Assembly (NCBI RefSeq): GCF_028858725.1
Contig: NC_084759.1
Location: 89,958,889-90,022,888, forward strand
Length of the DNA: 64,000 nucleotides
Reading direction: 5' to 3'
From: Colius striatus
Taxonomy: Eukaryota > Chordata > Aves > Coliiformes > Coliidae
Positions 32,768 to 45,600 of the stretch are shown here, piece after piece; position 1 is the stretch's first letter; every line of letters starts with the position of its first letter. The translations under genes and the position numbers were made by a program. The notes beneath the pieces were generated by a model, which worked only from the letters and a program-made list of their open reading frames with translations, had not been told where the DNA came from and did no database searches.

Positions 32768-35700
32768 AACATTTAAGAATCCTTTGAAAAAGCTGAGCTG
32801 GTTTCTGTCTCGCACTCCTAGCTACATTCCTTTTCTGAATGGTGTTCCAGCCTTCCCTCCCACTCAGGACAAGGTACCTGTAGAGCCAACAGCCCCTCAT
32901 AGAAGCTGAGCATTCCTAATCATACATGGAAGATGGCAGTCCAGTTCATGCAGCAGGACACTACAGACACATAGTCAATGGACAGAGCTTTGTTTCAACA
33001 GGTGAAAGAAATGAGGAGATAAAAAGCAGGAACTATCTTCTGAACAGTGAGATACTTTTCTGCCGCAGGCCATTAAATACACACATACAGAGTGAATGTG
33101 AATACATACTCAGTGAAACATCTCATTGAATACTGAGAATTTTGAGAGGCATGTGGGGATGTATATATGCTGCAGACATACCTGCAGTTAGATTTTTCAA
33201 AGCAACCTGAGCCTCAGAGACTCCCAGTAGTTGATTTCAGTTCACATCTACCAATGTGTCTTTAAAACAACACCTCAGCACCTTCAGGTATATCTTAACC
33301 AGACAGCAAGTTATAGTACAGAAGTGTCTGTGCTAATAGGGTCTGGAAAACTGCCACTGTTTCAGTGTAGTGTTGCACTGGCATGAAGTCTGTGTGTTGA
33401 TGGGAAATTGCTAATTGCAGCTGCCCATCATGCTTCACAGGGCTCTGTGTGGGCACCCTCAGCTGCTCAGCTCTGGCCTGAGGCATTCATGCCTGCAGAG
33501 ACATACCAGAACTCATACTGGCTTGAGTTTTTAACTAGGTTTGTTGCTGCAAGGGAAGGAGAGGTTGGTTTTGATGGTGTGATTTGGGGGGTTTTGTTTG
33601 TTTGGGCATGTGTAAGTTTCCCTTCCTGCTCAGAGTACTGAACAAATAAAAATACAGTCACTTTCAGTATTGCTAAAAGGAATCTGTTTTGTGACTGTGG
33701 ATAATTCCAGTTTTAGTTGTTCTCCTAGGTGCCTTTCCCTCTCTTGTCTCTCTATTTTCCTTTTTCTGAACTCCAATTTCAGCCACCAGGCTTTTCTACC
33801 AGTCCTTCCCTATACTAATTGCTAAAGTCATCTGTAACAGAACAAAATAAGCTGCTGGTATTAGGACAGCATCTTCAAGGATGTGCACAGTAAGACTGAT
33901 GGAAGAAGGTATGTATTCCTCAGTCATTATGTTCCAAGATGCCTGCTGAGTAAAGAAAGAAGAGTAACAAAAGTTAAAAAACAAAAGTGACGAATTAGGG
34001 GAAATATAATCTGTTCTAGAAGGACTTATATATGTTCTAGTCCTAAACTGCAGAGGTCTCAGGGTGTCTATCAGCCCCTAGGAATGCAGGTTGCTCAGAA
34101 CAACTCTGTCTCCCAAACGCTAACAGTTTAAGAACAATAAATACATAGCTAGCTCAAGGACTCCAGGACAGACAGTTCCCAAGCGTGGGAAGCTTACATA
34201 GCTTAACATGCACAAACTCAAAGCAACTTGTAATAAGACATATGACCACACTCAAACTTCAGTTAAGACTTCCTAGTATCGCAGAGCCAATTGTCTTAAA
34301 GCCACACTTTTTCCATTTTAATCCTCTATCTGTGGGTTACCGCTTTCTGGTTTTGCTTTTAAAGCAATCACAGGAAAAAAAATCCCTTGCACACAGCAGA
34401 AAAGTTCAACCCACCACAGCTTTTCTGGTTTCAACATAAAGAGCAACTTTGTCAACAGACACCGAGACAGTGGCCAAACTGGTGTACAGTGCCCAACTCC
34501 TTGTAGGTATGTGTGGGAGGAAAGGCCTTGAACCCATGTTGTCAGCCTCATGCTTAAACTCCAGCTAACATTACTCATATATGATTTGTTTTACCACATC
34601 CTATGGACCCTTTACTCAGTGTAAGTGGAGGTGTCTCAACTGTGCCTTTCCAGCAAGGGACTTACTCCTTTACCAGAGAGGACAACATGCAAGTGAGACT
34701 TCAAGAGTAGTAAAGTGGCATTTGCACAGATCTTGTAGATCAGTGGCATCAAAAGCTAACACGAAAACCACTAATTCCATATATGAACCCACTCCTGGAA
34801 AGCAGAATTATTCAACACATCCTGGCACCCAGCCCACCTAACAATCAGCAGGCATTAAGACCATGTCAGTAAGAGCACTCAGTAGCATCCTGAGAGAGAG
34901 CAACTGCGGTGCACGAAATCAGTATCATTTATGGGGATTTGTTTCAAGTATTTTAGTTTCAGTTACTACAGCCTACCAGTTTCACTCCAAATCTACTTTT
35001 GTTCCATAAATGAACAGTGATGATGACTGCTATGATTTAGGTTTTGCTTGGTGCCGTTCAAGAGTACAATTTAAATGAAGAGGGGGGAGGAGGGAGAAAA
35101 CAAGAGAATTATCCAGAAAACAGTAGGAGTTTTAAATTTTTAAAAATAGTTTCTATTATTTAGTTTTGTATGTAGGTATTTCTCCTCTCATACTTTCTTG
35201 TACACATTATTATGCAGTTTTCCATATTAATTTATTTACAACTTCCACACTAGGTGCAATGAGATAGAGACTGCTATTTTCTTAATTATTTGTGTCTTCC
35301 CCTCCTCACTTCATGAGTAAAGCTAGTTACAAGAGTCCAAATGCACTTTTGAAGTATAATCTCTTCATCTTTGGCTTCCCAAATGTAATTTCCCAACATC
35401 TGTATTTCTCTGTTCTGCATTGCTAATGTGGTTAAATTCTGAATCAGAAGTTTTTCTTAATAAGAACACACTTGCTTTCAAGCTCCTTTCTTAGCAGCCT
35501 TGCCAGAGCAAAGCCAGCTGTCATCCCAGTCAGAAAGCCATCTAAGCTGGAGCCAAGCAGATCCTTGCCATTATTTCTGGAAGGAAATTATTTCTGGAAG
35601 GAGGATTGTTTTATTTTGGCATCAGGGAGGGCAGAAGCATCCAGAACTCCCTATATTTACTGTGCTAAGGCAGCCCAGTTTAAACTTGGTTATTCTTTTT

Positions 35701-35979
35701 AAAGCACAGATTTACAAGGTATATAGAGACTTGCTGTGTTTCACCCTTGCTAGCATGCAAACTGGCTACTGTGATTATCTGCAGACTTGGCATTTTCCAG
35801 CTACCCAGCTTCAGAGTCTCTGGTGTTGCCTTTTTTCTTCCATGCTGCCACAAACAAATAGTGCAAACACCACTGCACTCAAAATATACTTATCTTGCAG
35901 TTAACATGAGCTCTTGACTCCTGAAAGGTAACAATTTCCTAATTTCCTAATGCATTTTACTATCCAGAGAAGGACATAT

Positions 35980-36020
35980 CTATTCAACAGCTATGATGAC
36001 CTATTCAACAGCTATGATGA
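35980..36020. repeat. 20-bp tandem duplication
   Basis: CTATTCAACAGCTATGATGA occurs at 35980-35999 and 36001-36020 without mismatch (21-bp period). Confidence 0.9.
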
Positions 36021-39000
36021 AGGAATCTGCCTAATAGCCACATTCTTCTCCACTCATCAGAAATACACATTTAGTACTTCCAAAGGGGAAAAAATTAAAA
36101 CACACAACGAAAAAAGATGCCCAGAAGCAAAGTGAAACCCAAGAGGTGAGAGAAGATGGCAACAGTGAGTGCCACCACTTCTCCAGCTCTACCGCATATC
36201 CAGCAAGGGCCATTCCATGATTAAATCACTCCCATGCTCTCCTCACTAAATCTCCTATAGCAATGCTTCTGACTACTCAGGCTACAAGCGAAGTTTTCCT
36301 TACAGCTGGCAGAACTACAGCTAGTTAGCTGTCCCATAGCCAGCTGCCTGGGGTGTTTGGCACAGGCTAACCACAGTAACTACTGCCTACTCTGACTCCT
36401 GCACTGCCATGCACTGCTTATCTGTTAGCAAAATGCATAGTAGTGGCTTAAAACCTGGCTCATACATCTACACATCCTGCAGCAAATACCCTGGAGCTGT
36501 ATTTCCAAGAGATTTCTGTAAAAACAGAGCACGACCCTGAAGGAATTTGAGGCCACTTTGCACTAGGATCTATAGAGTAGAATCTATTAGAGATTCTACT
36601 GTCTCCTATAGAAAAAAAATTATATTCTTTACAGAGTTGTTTGTTTGCATGAGGAAAGGATCTTTCCTGACAAGAAAGATTGCAACATATAGTTGAGAGA
36701 ATGAGAACAAGAGCTCCCTGGGGTACCCATATTGTGCTTCATGTCTTCTTTTTCCCAAGTCCTCTGCTGGGAAAGAGGGAGGAGAAAAAAAAAAACAAAA
36801 CCACAACTTTGAAGCTCAAAGGTTTGCCTGGAAAGGTCTCCTGTGCAACAAGACAGGCTAGGCAACAACTGTGCCAAGCTAGAGAGTCAGAGGTTAACAT
36901 TCCATCTTCGACAAAACTTTTATAAGTCCCTATAACACCCATTTTACTAACCCTGCCCCCATTTCTTAAGTCCTCAGAGAAACGAAGAGGAAGAGAGTGT
37001 GCTCATTTATGCTAGAGCATTGTCATCCACCGTAAGTGTACTCTGAGGAAGCCTAACTCCATAACGTGAGCCCAAAGTTAGGGTCTATTACAGCCAAGGA
37101 CAGCAGCAGTGCCTTGCTGAGCACAATCTCCTTTTATGGCACCAGGACGTGGCTGCACTGTAGTCTGAATGAAGCCTTAATGATCTCAAACCAAATGCAA
37201 AACAGTTAATTAAAGAACTAACAGGGTTCTGTGGCAGGCCCAGTGAAGAATTTTTGAATATCCTCATGGGAAACTTTTGTCCTCAAAGATTATCCTTCAC
37301 ACAATTTCACCCTTTGAATACCTCACTCCAATTTACAGTTTCATGGTGGTCAAGGTATGAAGCCACTGTATTAATTTACAGGTGTCTTCTGAATACTTTT
37401 TTTCACAGCTGAAATGGAACATTTTGATTCAAACACAAAGTGATATGCACAAGCTGATGTAAACCAGCACAACTCTGATGGCTTGATGCAGTTCACAGTG
37501 TGTTCCTACCCCATTCCAACCACAGATATGTTCCACACCTCAGAAAAAGGAAAAACTGTATCTAAAGTCAGGATAGCTTTGATTAAAACTGAGGTTTAAC
37601 TCGATTCCCAGTTTTCCCTTACTTGTCTTCTGTGTTGAGAGGCTGATAAATAAGATTCTACCCAGAAACAAACCTCGTGTACCACTTCAGCTTCTGTCCT
37701 CCTTACATTTGCAGTCCATGGTACAGGAAATCTTGGGGTGGAGCAGTTGTAAGAAATAGGACACAGTCGAGATAACACAAGGCAAGACTAAGACCACCAT
37801 CAAGTCACTGTCAGCAAGGTGTAGATCAGAGACTACCTCATGACAGCCATTTAGGCCAGAGCAAATATTTCATCTCAGGTGGCTCCAGAGCCTGGGGCAG
37901 CTGCAAAGCAAATTGTCAGTCATTCTGCTTCCCCTGAACAGCTGCTTAGACATAACATTGCTTCAGTTCCTAAAACCTCTGTTTTCCATTTTAGAGCTAC
38001 ACTAAAGTGTTCACAGTCCTCCTCCAGCTGCACCTCAATTTCATTTCCAAAGTGAATGTTTACAGCTTCAATGAAGGATTATTAAAGACCAACATATGGC
38101 ACTCTTACTTCAGGCCCCTAAATAAATAGTCCTGTAAGTGCCAAGGTCAGCTCTGAGGCCCTAAAATACGAAGTGTTGTAAGATATATAGCTAATGAGTC
38201 TCTTCAAATCCCATCTGGTAGTAGGACAGGCATGTAAGGTCTTTGAACTGTAGGCATGAGATCAGCATGTTAACATCTAGAGAAGATTTCCATGACTCCT
38301 CAGAGGAAGTGCTTCAAAACTAGGTCATTTAAAGTTTACATAGTTTGAGTACTTTATACAAATTACTTCTCTAGTGTTCAAGCTATAGGGCTTATATTTT
38401 ACCGTTTACCAGTTAAGGCAGAGTACCCATCACTCCTGCTAGTTAACTCTCCACAAACATGTCACCAAAAGGAGAAAAGAGCCTGTTCCATTACACTTTC
38501 TCACAAACAGGCATTTGTATCTACAAAAAGGGCAGGCATGATGCTTATTGAATAGTGCTATTAAAGATTCAAACAAAATATTTTGTTTGCCTGCATTATA
38601 GAGTCCTGAAGAGGTTCAGCAGCTGCCAGTAAACTAAGTACAATGCCATCTAGTCAATTAGCACTTTGTACTTTTCCTGTCTGAGGACATTGGATTCCTA
38701 TCCTGGGAGAGTTAGGTATGCAGTAGGTTCCACAGCAAATGCCATTAAACACTTTTCTCCTCACTTTCCTGGCTGAAACTATAAGATGCAACTTGGTTAA
38801 GCAGTAATCTCCACATTCCCATCAAAGGCAAATCAAAGTTCTTGTTGAATGCATCAACACTTTTCACTAATAAGCAAATATAAACAGAAGTAGTAATCCT
38901 GTGTTTCCAAACCAAAGTTTCTGTACAGTTTTGACTCCAAGCTTACTCATTTCTGAAGCCTCAAGTTTTGTTGTACATTACCACAAATGCTCAGAATTTG

Positions 39001-39571
39001 GGCCTTGGTCATCTCAAAAAGATGGGTTTTCATGAGGTGAGACAGGATTCAAGCAGCCCAGTTGTGGAAAATAGACGTTGCCCAGGACGCACATATCTTT
39101 ACAGCAGAAGTAGGAAGACTCACTCAGATACTACGTATGTCAAGACTAAAAGCAAGTGACATATCACAGTGACAAAAATCCTCCTGGCTACAGCTTTATT
39201 AGACATCTTCCTAGAAGTGTCTACTCCCCTGGGATCTAATGTCAAAGCAGAAAGTCAATCATTTACTTTGGCAGTAACAGCTGTCTTTTGAATAATATTG
39301 GCTTTTAGGAAGGTTTGACTGTATCAGAAAAAAAGTACTTTGGCCAATGCTTCAATCCTAACAAAATATCCACAAGGTGCTGGAGAAGCTAGCCAGATAC
39401 AGTCCTGCCTCTACACTCTGCACATGGATAAATACTACTATAAAGTACTTGATGTTTGATTCTAAACAAATCTTCTGTAACAACTGAATAAAGGAAAGTT
39501 ATCTTTTTTTAAAAAAAAAGAAGAAGAAGAATAATGTAACAGGAGTTTTTAGTTAGAGAAACCCCAAGATA

Positions 39572-39627
39572 AACAATAATCTCTCACATACACAGAAACA
39601 ACAATAATCTCTCACATACACAGAAAC
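39572..39627. repeat. 28-bp perfect tandem duplication
   Basis: A 28-bp unit beginning AACAATAATCTCTCACATAC occurs twice, head to tail and identical, at 39572-39599 and 39600-39627. Confidence 0.92.
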
Positions 39628-42600
39628 AACATCCTTTCAACTGGTATTATACGTCTTACTCTCACTTACGGAAGTAACAGAGCTATTCGTCAATGTTTAC
39701 AGTGCATGATATGAAAGAAAGCTAAGATCTTGTTTCTACCTCTGATTTGGGTAAATATGAACTTTGAGAGATTACTAAAGCAGAGACTGTAAGAGGATCT
39801 TGAGAATAAATAGTTTTTAAGGATTAGCACAACTACAATACTCCCAAGTTTGGCACAGCTCTAGGATGTGTGAACAGAGAAACATTTTAAAACACTGGTT
39901 CTGCAACTACATAGTCATGACCATCTATCTACTCAGTTACTGGTGGCCTCTCACATGATATTGGTTCTCTGACATTCTTGGAAAAGATATCCAAGGACGT
40001 AGACTTGTGAGATCATATTAGATATTTCCACTCATGCACACATCTTTTTCTTTTATATTTCTGGAAAAACATGGAGTCTTTTTATGTCCTTTGTACTCCA
40101 CGGCACATCATGTGCCAAATAACAGTTTGCTGCTGTACAACACACATACTTAATAGCATTTCCAAAATCAGTGGCACAGATCTAATCACCATAATGCTCC
40201 AACTCACCTATTCCTGGATTTCCAAGGAACAGCTATCTAGGTGCTAAATATCACTTGTGCACAATTCCAGCCAAGAGCTTGAAGGTTGCCAAAACAAATG
40301 TGCCACTGGCACCTGCTACTGGGCAGAAGAGTTTGTATGTTTGTTAAGGCACTGCAGAGATGAACTAGCTCCTCTGGCTACCCAGAGCTACTAGATCACA
40401 ACCAGTGGAGCTGCAGCTTCTTCAGCCCTTGAATAAGGTAGTATTCAGCCTGGATCACCCTAGAGAAAAAAAACCTTGATGTGAAATGTCATAAGAAAGC
40501 ATTTCACAGGGTGTTAGTCAATGGAAGGGAAAGAGTGGTCTTTCAAGGGAAACAAGTGTGCACGGTGGGAGCAGGGAAATGTCACATGAGGGATATTTCA
40601 GGTAAAATGCTGTCAAGACTTGTCAGCATCACTAGTGAAGATAAATGGGAAAGGGCTTAGACAATCCTGCCACTATGGAGCAAATAGGAGAAGGAAAGGA
40701 TAGGGAGGGGTAAAGTAAGATTGCAGAAAAACTGTCTCCATCACCTACCACCTTCCCCCCAAACTGCAGCTACTGATCCTTCACTTTGGTGGCTGCTACT
40801 TCTTCAGACTCTAGCTGCTCCTTGCAGACCAGTGGCTTAGGCAGCCACCTCCTGTGCCTGGAAGGAGGCTGCTGTCTGCAGAACCAGGGGCTTAGTGCAG
40901 AGTCCCATCATGAAGGACTAAATCCCTACTAAATTTCAGATTTTGCTTTCAGTTTCTTGATTGAAAAGATGTTTGATAGTACTTGTCATTCTCCAGAGTG
41001 ATCATCTAATCCATGCACAAATCTTACCTCCTCTATGCGGAAGGGTAAGACCAAACTGTAGGTCAGTGCAACATGCTGCTGAATTTGCAAGCCTTATTTG
41101 GGATATGCATTTCACACCCTCAACTTCCAGTTCAGGGCTTGTTAACACTATACTGTAAAACAAAGTTTACGTAAACTTTCACAGGGGGATTCCTATACTG
41201 AAAGTGAAGAACTGCAGAGAGGTCAGGCTGCTCTTTCAGTGTGAAAGCTTGTGGTTTTGAACAAGCTGCTAGTCTTTCTTTTCAAGTCACTACTTCCCAA
41301 CATACTCTAAAACAGCATAAACATATGAAAAGTTCCACTCTATCTCTGAAAAAGAGAAGGGTTAAGTTTGGTAGAATCCTGATCAACAGAAGAGGTATGA
41401 CAGTAGCTACCCATGCACTGCCCTCCTAGTATAGGTGGAGCCTGCCTACCTAGCCAGCCAGTTGCCTTTATAGCAGTTGCACAAAGTTGATCCAGTGACT
41501 TGTTGCTTAGGTACTATGTTGAGGCACAGGGACACATCTAAAGCAACCTCTGCCACAACCTTCTAGATGACCCTATTTTCCACTACCAAATGACTGTCAG
41601 ATGCTACTACAACACAGACACACAGGTATCACTCAAACTTGACACTATTGGTTTATTTTCAGATACTTATTCTCCAGCCTACTTACAGCTCCGTGTCCTA
41701 CTCCCAAGTGACAAGTGTTTTGCTCTCTCATATTAAACATAGTAACTGGTGAAAGGGTTACATGGCTATAAGTAAGCTCCCTTTGAGGAAGTGAGACAGT
41801 GCACTGCTGGAGCTCCATTATCACTGAACTGCATCATTTCAGAAAGGCAAACTAAAGACTACTTGAAATCCAGCAATTTTTAGGACTTCTAACCCTCATA
41901 TAGTTTTTGGAAGCCATAGTCATTTTGTATATTGGACTGTTATTTTTATCTGTGAAGTTCAAAGACTGGCTTTTCTATTCTCTAACAATCCAGAAAGATC
42001 AGTATCAGTCAATTGCATGTAGACAGAATTAATAGTTCACAATCTGTTTTCTTGAGAAAAAATTGGCTTATGTGACCAAAGACATGCCTAATTCCTCCCT
42101 CTTCTCCCCAGCATCCCTTGCAACCTTTTGAAAAGTCTTTCAAAAATAATAAAGCACAACCAAACAATAAAGAGAGGAGATTATGAGCACCATTCTCAAA
42201 GGGAAAAGACAAAAATCAAGACAGCTCTGTAAAGTCAGAAAATTTGCCTTACAGAGGAGAAGCACTAACAGGAGATAGAGCATCCACGTCAGCATTCATT
42301 TGCCTGTTCCATGAGTGTGCAGTTTTCTTCCAGCAGTTACAGAAAATAAGTTGGTTTTCTGATGGTAACTCTCTGTTCTTCAGAGATCTTTTTTAATATC
42401 ACCTGTGCTGCTGTTGTGTTAACATCAATTGAACTTCCTAGTCCTTCTCTGTCCTCGTGATTTCTTTCCTTTCTGAAGCCAAGTGTGTATCCCACTGGAT
42501 CACACAAGTCTAAACTAGTTTTTCATCTCCATAGTGACACAAAACTATTTGAAGGGTAGCATGGCGCTCTCAGGTACTGGTCAGGCTTACATTGCACTTT

Positions 42601-45600
42601 GGCTCTTCTGGCATCCACAATTCATGCAGTCCTGCACAAGTTTTACTGCCTACATGAGCTAATATAACACAAACATTGCCCAACTCACAACAGCAATTGT
42701 CTTTTGCTAATTATAAGGATCAGAGGTGTGAAGGATAAGTAAGTCAAGTGCACCTATTTTTGCTTCCTATAGCTCTGCCTCAGGCCTTTACTAGCAGTAG
42801 GTTGCGACAGCAGACTAGCTCAGGTCATCCTTAACTACAGTTCGTATGTTCTTGAGTCCTTGGTCTTGATAAACTGCCTCAATTTCATCACAATATTGCA
42901 TGGCTAAATCACACCATCTCTGGCATTACAGTCACCTCTGTGTTAGAAGAGGAATCACATAGTCTAGTTCAACAGTTGATTTTCCCCCATTTTCCTAGGC
43001 TTAGTATAGTGCTTTCTGGTGGCTTTTACCTCTAACAGCTCCAAACTTGTCTGAGGCAACACCACTGTCCTAAAGCACACTAGAAGTTACTGCTTCAGAA
43101 CAGAAATTAGATCCAGAGTCTGGGTACAAAAACAATTTGGTTTTCACACTGCCTAATCTGTGACAGAGCTGTTAGATTCGCCATCGAGAAGTGTACAATG
43201 AATTGCTCACCCATTAGCAATTCAAAGCATATTAGCACATAAGCCAGCAGGCAGATATCCTACAGAGCAGAATATTAAAGAAGAAAAACGTGGAAATAAA
43301 AGAGATCACTTGTGTTCTGTGAAGATGAAGGCATACAAGGTTGCCAATACCAATTTGCAATAGGAAAATGAAGTCACAGAATGACGTTGCAACAAGAAAT
43401 GCAACAGCATAAGAAACTGTGGTTTCCGTCTTACACTGTTCCTTTGCTTTCTTCCTGGGAAAGAGATTCTTCTGCTGCAAGGTAGAAAAGGGAGAAAAAG
43501 AATGAGAGGAGGTGAATTTGGATTTTTTTTTTATATAAATCCAAAGAAACATACTCTAAACAGAATCGTCACCTTCCAGTTGCAGAAGAGCAGCACTTCA
43601 GCTAAGTACAGTCCTCATCAAAAATGATTTACAAAAAACTTTCCTGAAACTAGTTTCCAACAGAAAAGTCAAGACACTGAACCACCACAGAAAAAGAAAG
43701 ACACATATATATCCTTCCACCAAAATATGTGCACAGTTACCAATAACGAAACAACTTGCAGTAGGTTCCCCATACATACCTAGAGGAAAGAGTAGGCAAC
43801 AGGAAAATTGATTTTACACACATGACCATAGGAAGAACAGTGTATTGTTGTTAAAGAGTAAAGGAGATGACAGCTCACTCTTGTGCTATGATTCTAAACA
43901 GAAGCACATCTCTACAAAGCAGAGTAGTTTTTCAGAGTGCTTTGAAAGAAAGGAGTTGTTTGCTTTGCTTCCAAACCCCAAGCTTGCTAATTTAGAAAGA
44001 AGCCAGTATCCCCCTGTGTGGTCAAGATTGCAGAGGGGGGTAAAAAACCACAATGAAATTGCACTGATAACAGAAAAAGTACTTTTGTGGGTGGGACAAG
44101 AATGAAGCAAGATCCAATCATGTTGAAGAGTGAGACAAGATCTGATCATGCTTACAATGCTTGAAAGATGAGTGCTTCAGATGAGTTGGCTGGATTAGAC
44201 CTGAACCAAGCATTAATAACCAAATCTGAAATGGATTACTCAAGATATTTCCTTCAGACAACCCATACATCTACTTCACCTATCAAGTCAATAGTCTACA
44301 ACCCTCCAACATCTGGACAAAATAACTGGGACACCTCAACCCAGCTCTATGCTCTATATTGTATGTACAACCCACTAATTCCATGTGTGACTGTTGGCCC
44401 TTTTGGACCAATTATTTACAGCTTAGCAAAACATGCATGAAAAGCTTACAGATGCTTTAGGTGCCCCTATTTAGGATCCTATTTGTGTCCATCTCCAATG
44501 CATGGAAGTTAGTTAGACATTATCATTCTCTTGCTTGTAACAGACATACGACTAGAAACAACCTGCTCTGATAGCAAAACAGATAGGTTCAACAGACTGC
44601 GTAGGCTTCAGTTTTGTAAATACTTTAAAGACACAAGGATTGGGGAGACAATTCCATTGGGAAGATGGGGCTGGGTTAAAGCCTGCAACATTAAGCAACT
44701 GTCAGACTTATTTTTGTCACCAGTTCAAGAATCCTTGAACCATTAGGACTCAAATCATTTTTCCTAGTACAAACTATTCAATAAGTACTTTGTGCTTTGC
44801 ACTGGGTAACTATAGAGAAGGATGGGCTCCTGACAGGGGGAACAGATCTTCCTTTTCTGCACTTATCTGATTTTACTTGAGTAAGAAAAGGTACAACCAG
44901 AACATGCAGGAGTATCGGAAATATTTTGCTAGGACACAGGGGATCCCAAGTACCTGCTATGAATTACTCTGAGAAAGTTGTTCCATAAACAGTTCAGTTC
45001 CTCCCTCTTCAAAAAGTTTTCACAAACTGCCGCCACAGGTCTGTTTGTGTCAATTAAAAGAAAACAAACTGCACCAATACCTTCACTTTTGCTTTAAGAG
45101 AGCAATGCTCCTAGAAAGACCAGCTCAGGCAAAGACTGTCTCCCTTTAGTTCAGTAGCTCTGACATAAGGAAGTTAATTAATACCATTGATTTGACCCAG
45201 GCTTTGTTCCAGGACTATAAAGGCTTTACGATGAACAGCTGCTTATAAGCACCTTCAAACAGCTGCATTTTCTAGCTTAGTAGAAAAAAAAACTCAACAA
45301 GATATAATTCAGGTGGTTCCCCTCACTCACAGGAGTCACTGCAGCAGAATTTGTCTTCAAGGTAGACAAATCCTCAGCGAGGTGATTGGCATGGAGCTTA
45401 ATCAGTTCAACCACAACTCAACATCATTCTCAGGTGAAGAGCCAAGACAAATTAAACCAACATTGGTTAATCTCTGTTTCTTTTTCTCCTCTCACCCTAG
45501 CATCCTGAACTTCCTTTTTCAGATCCACTATTCCCATTGTTTCAATGTCCAATGCAGCAGCTAGACAACACTGACCTCTGTGAAGCTCCCTACTTCACTG

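Noticed and set aside
43232-43552. Hydrophobic 106-codon minus-strand frame, considered as a membrane protein
   Set aside because: The hydrophobicity comes from A/T-rich sequence read as Phe, Ile and Leu; there is no start context or family signature.
44168-44440. 90-codon + strand frame starting MSASDELAGLDLNQ
   Set aside because: No recognisable domain, no splice context and unremarkable composition; compatible with chance in 64 kb.
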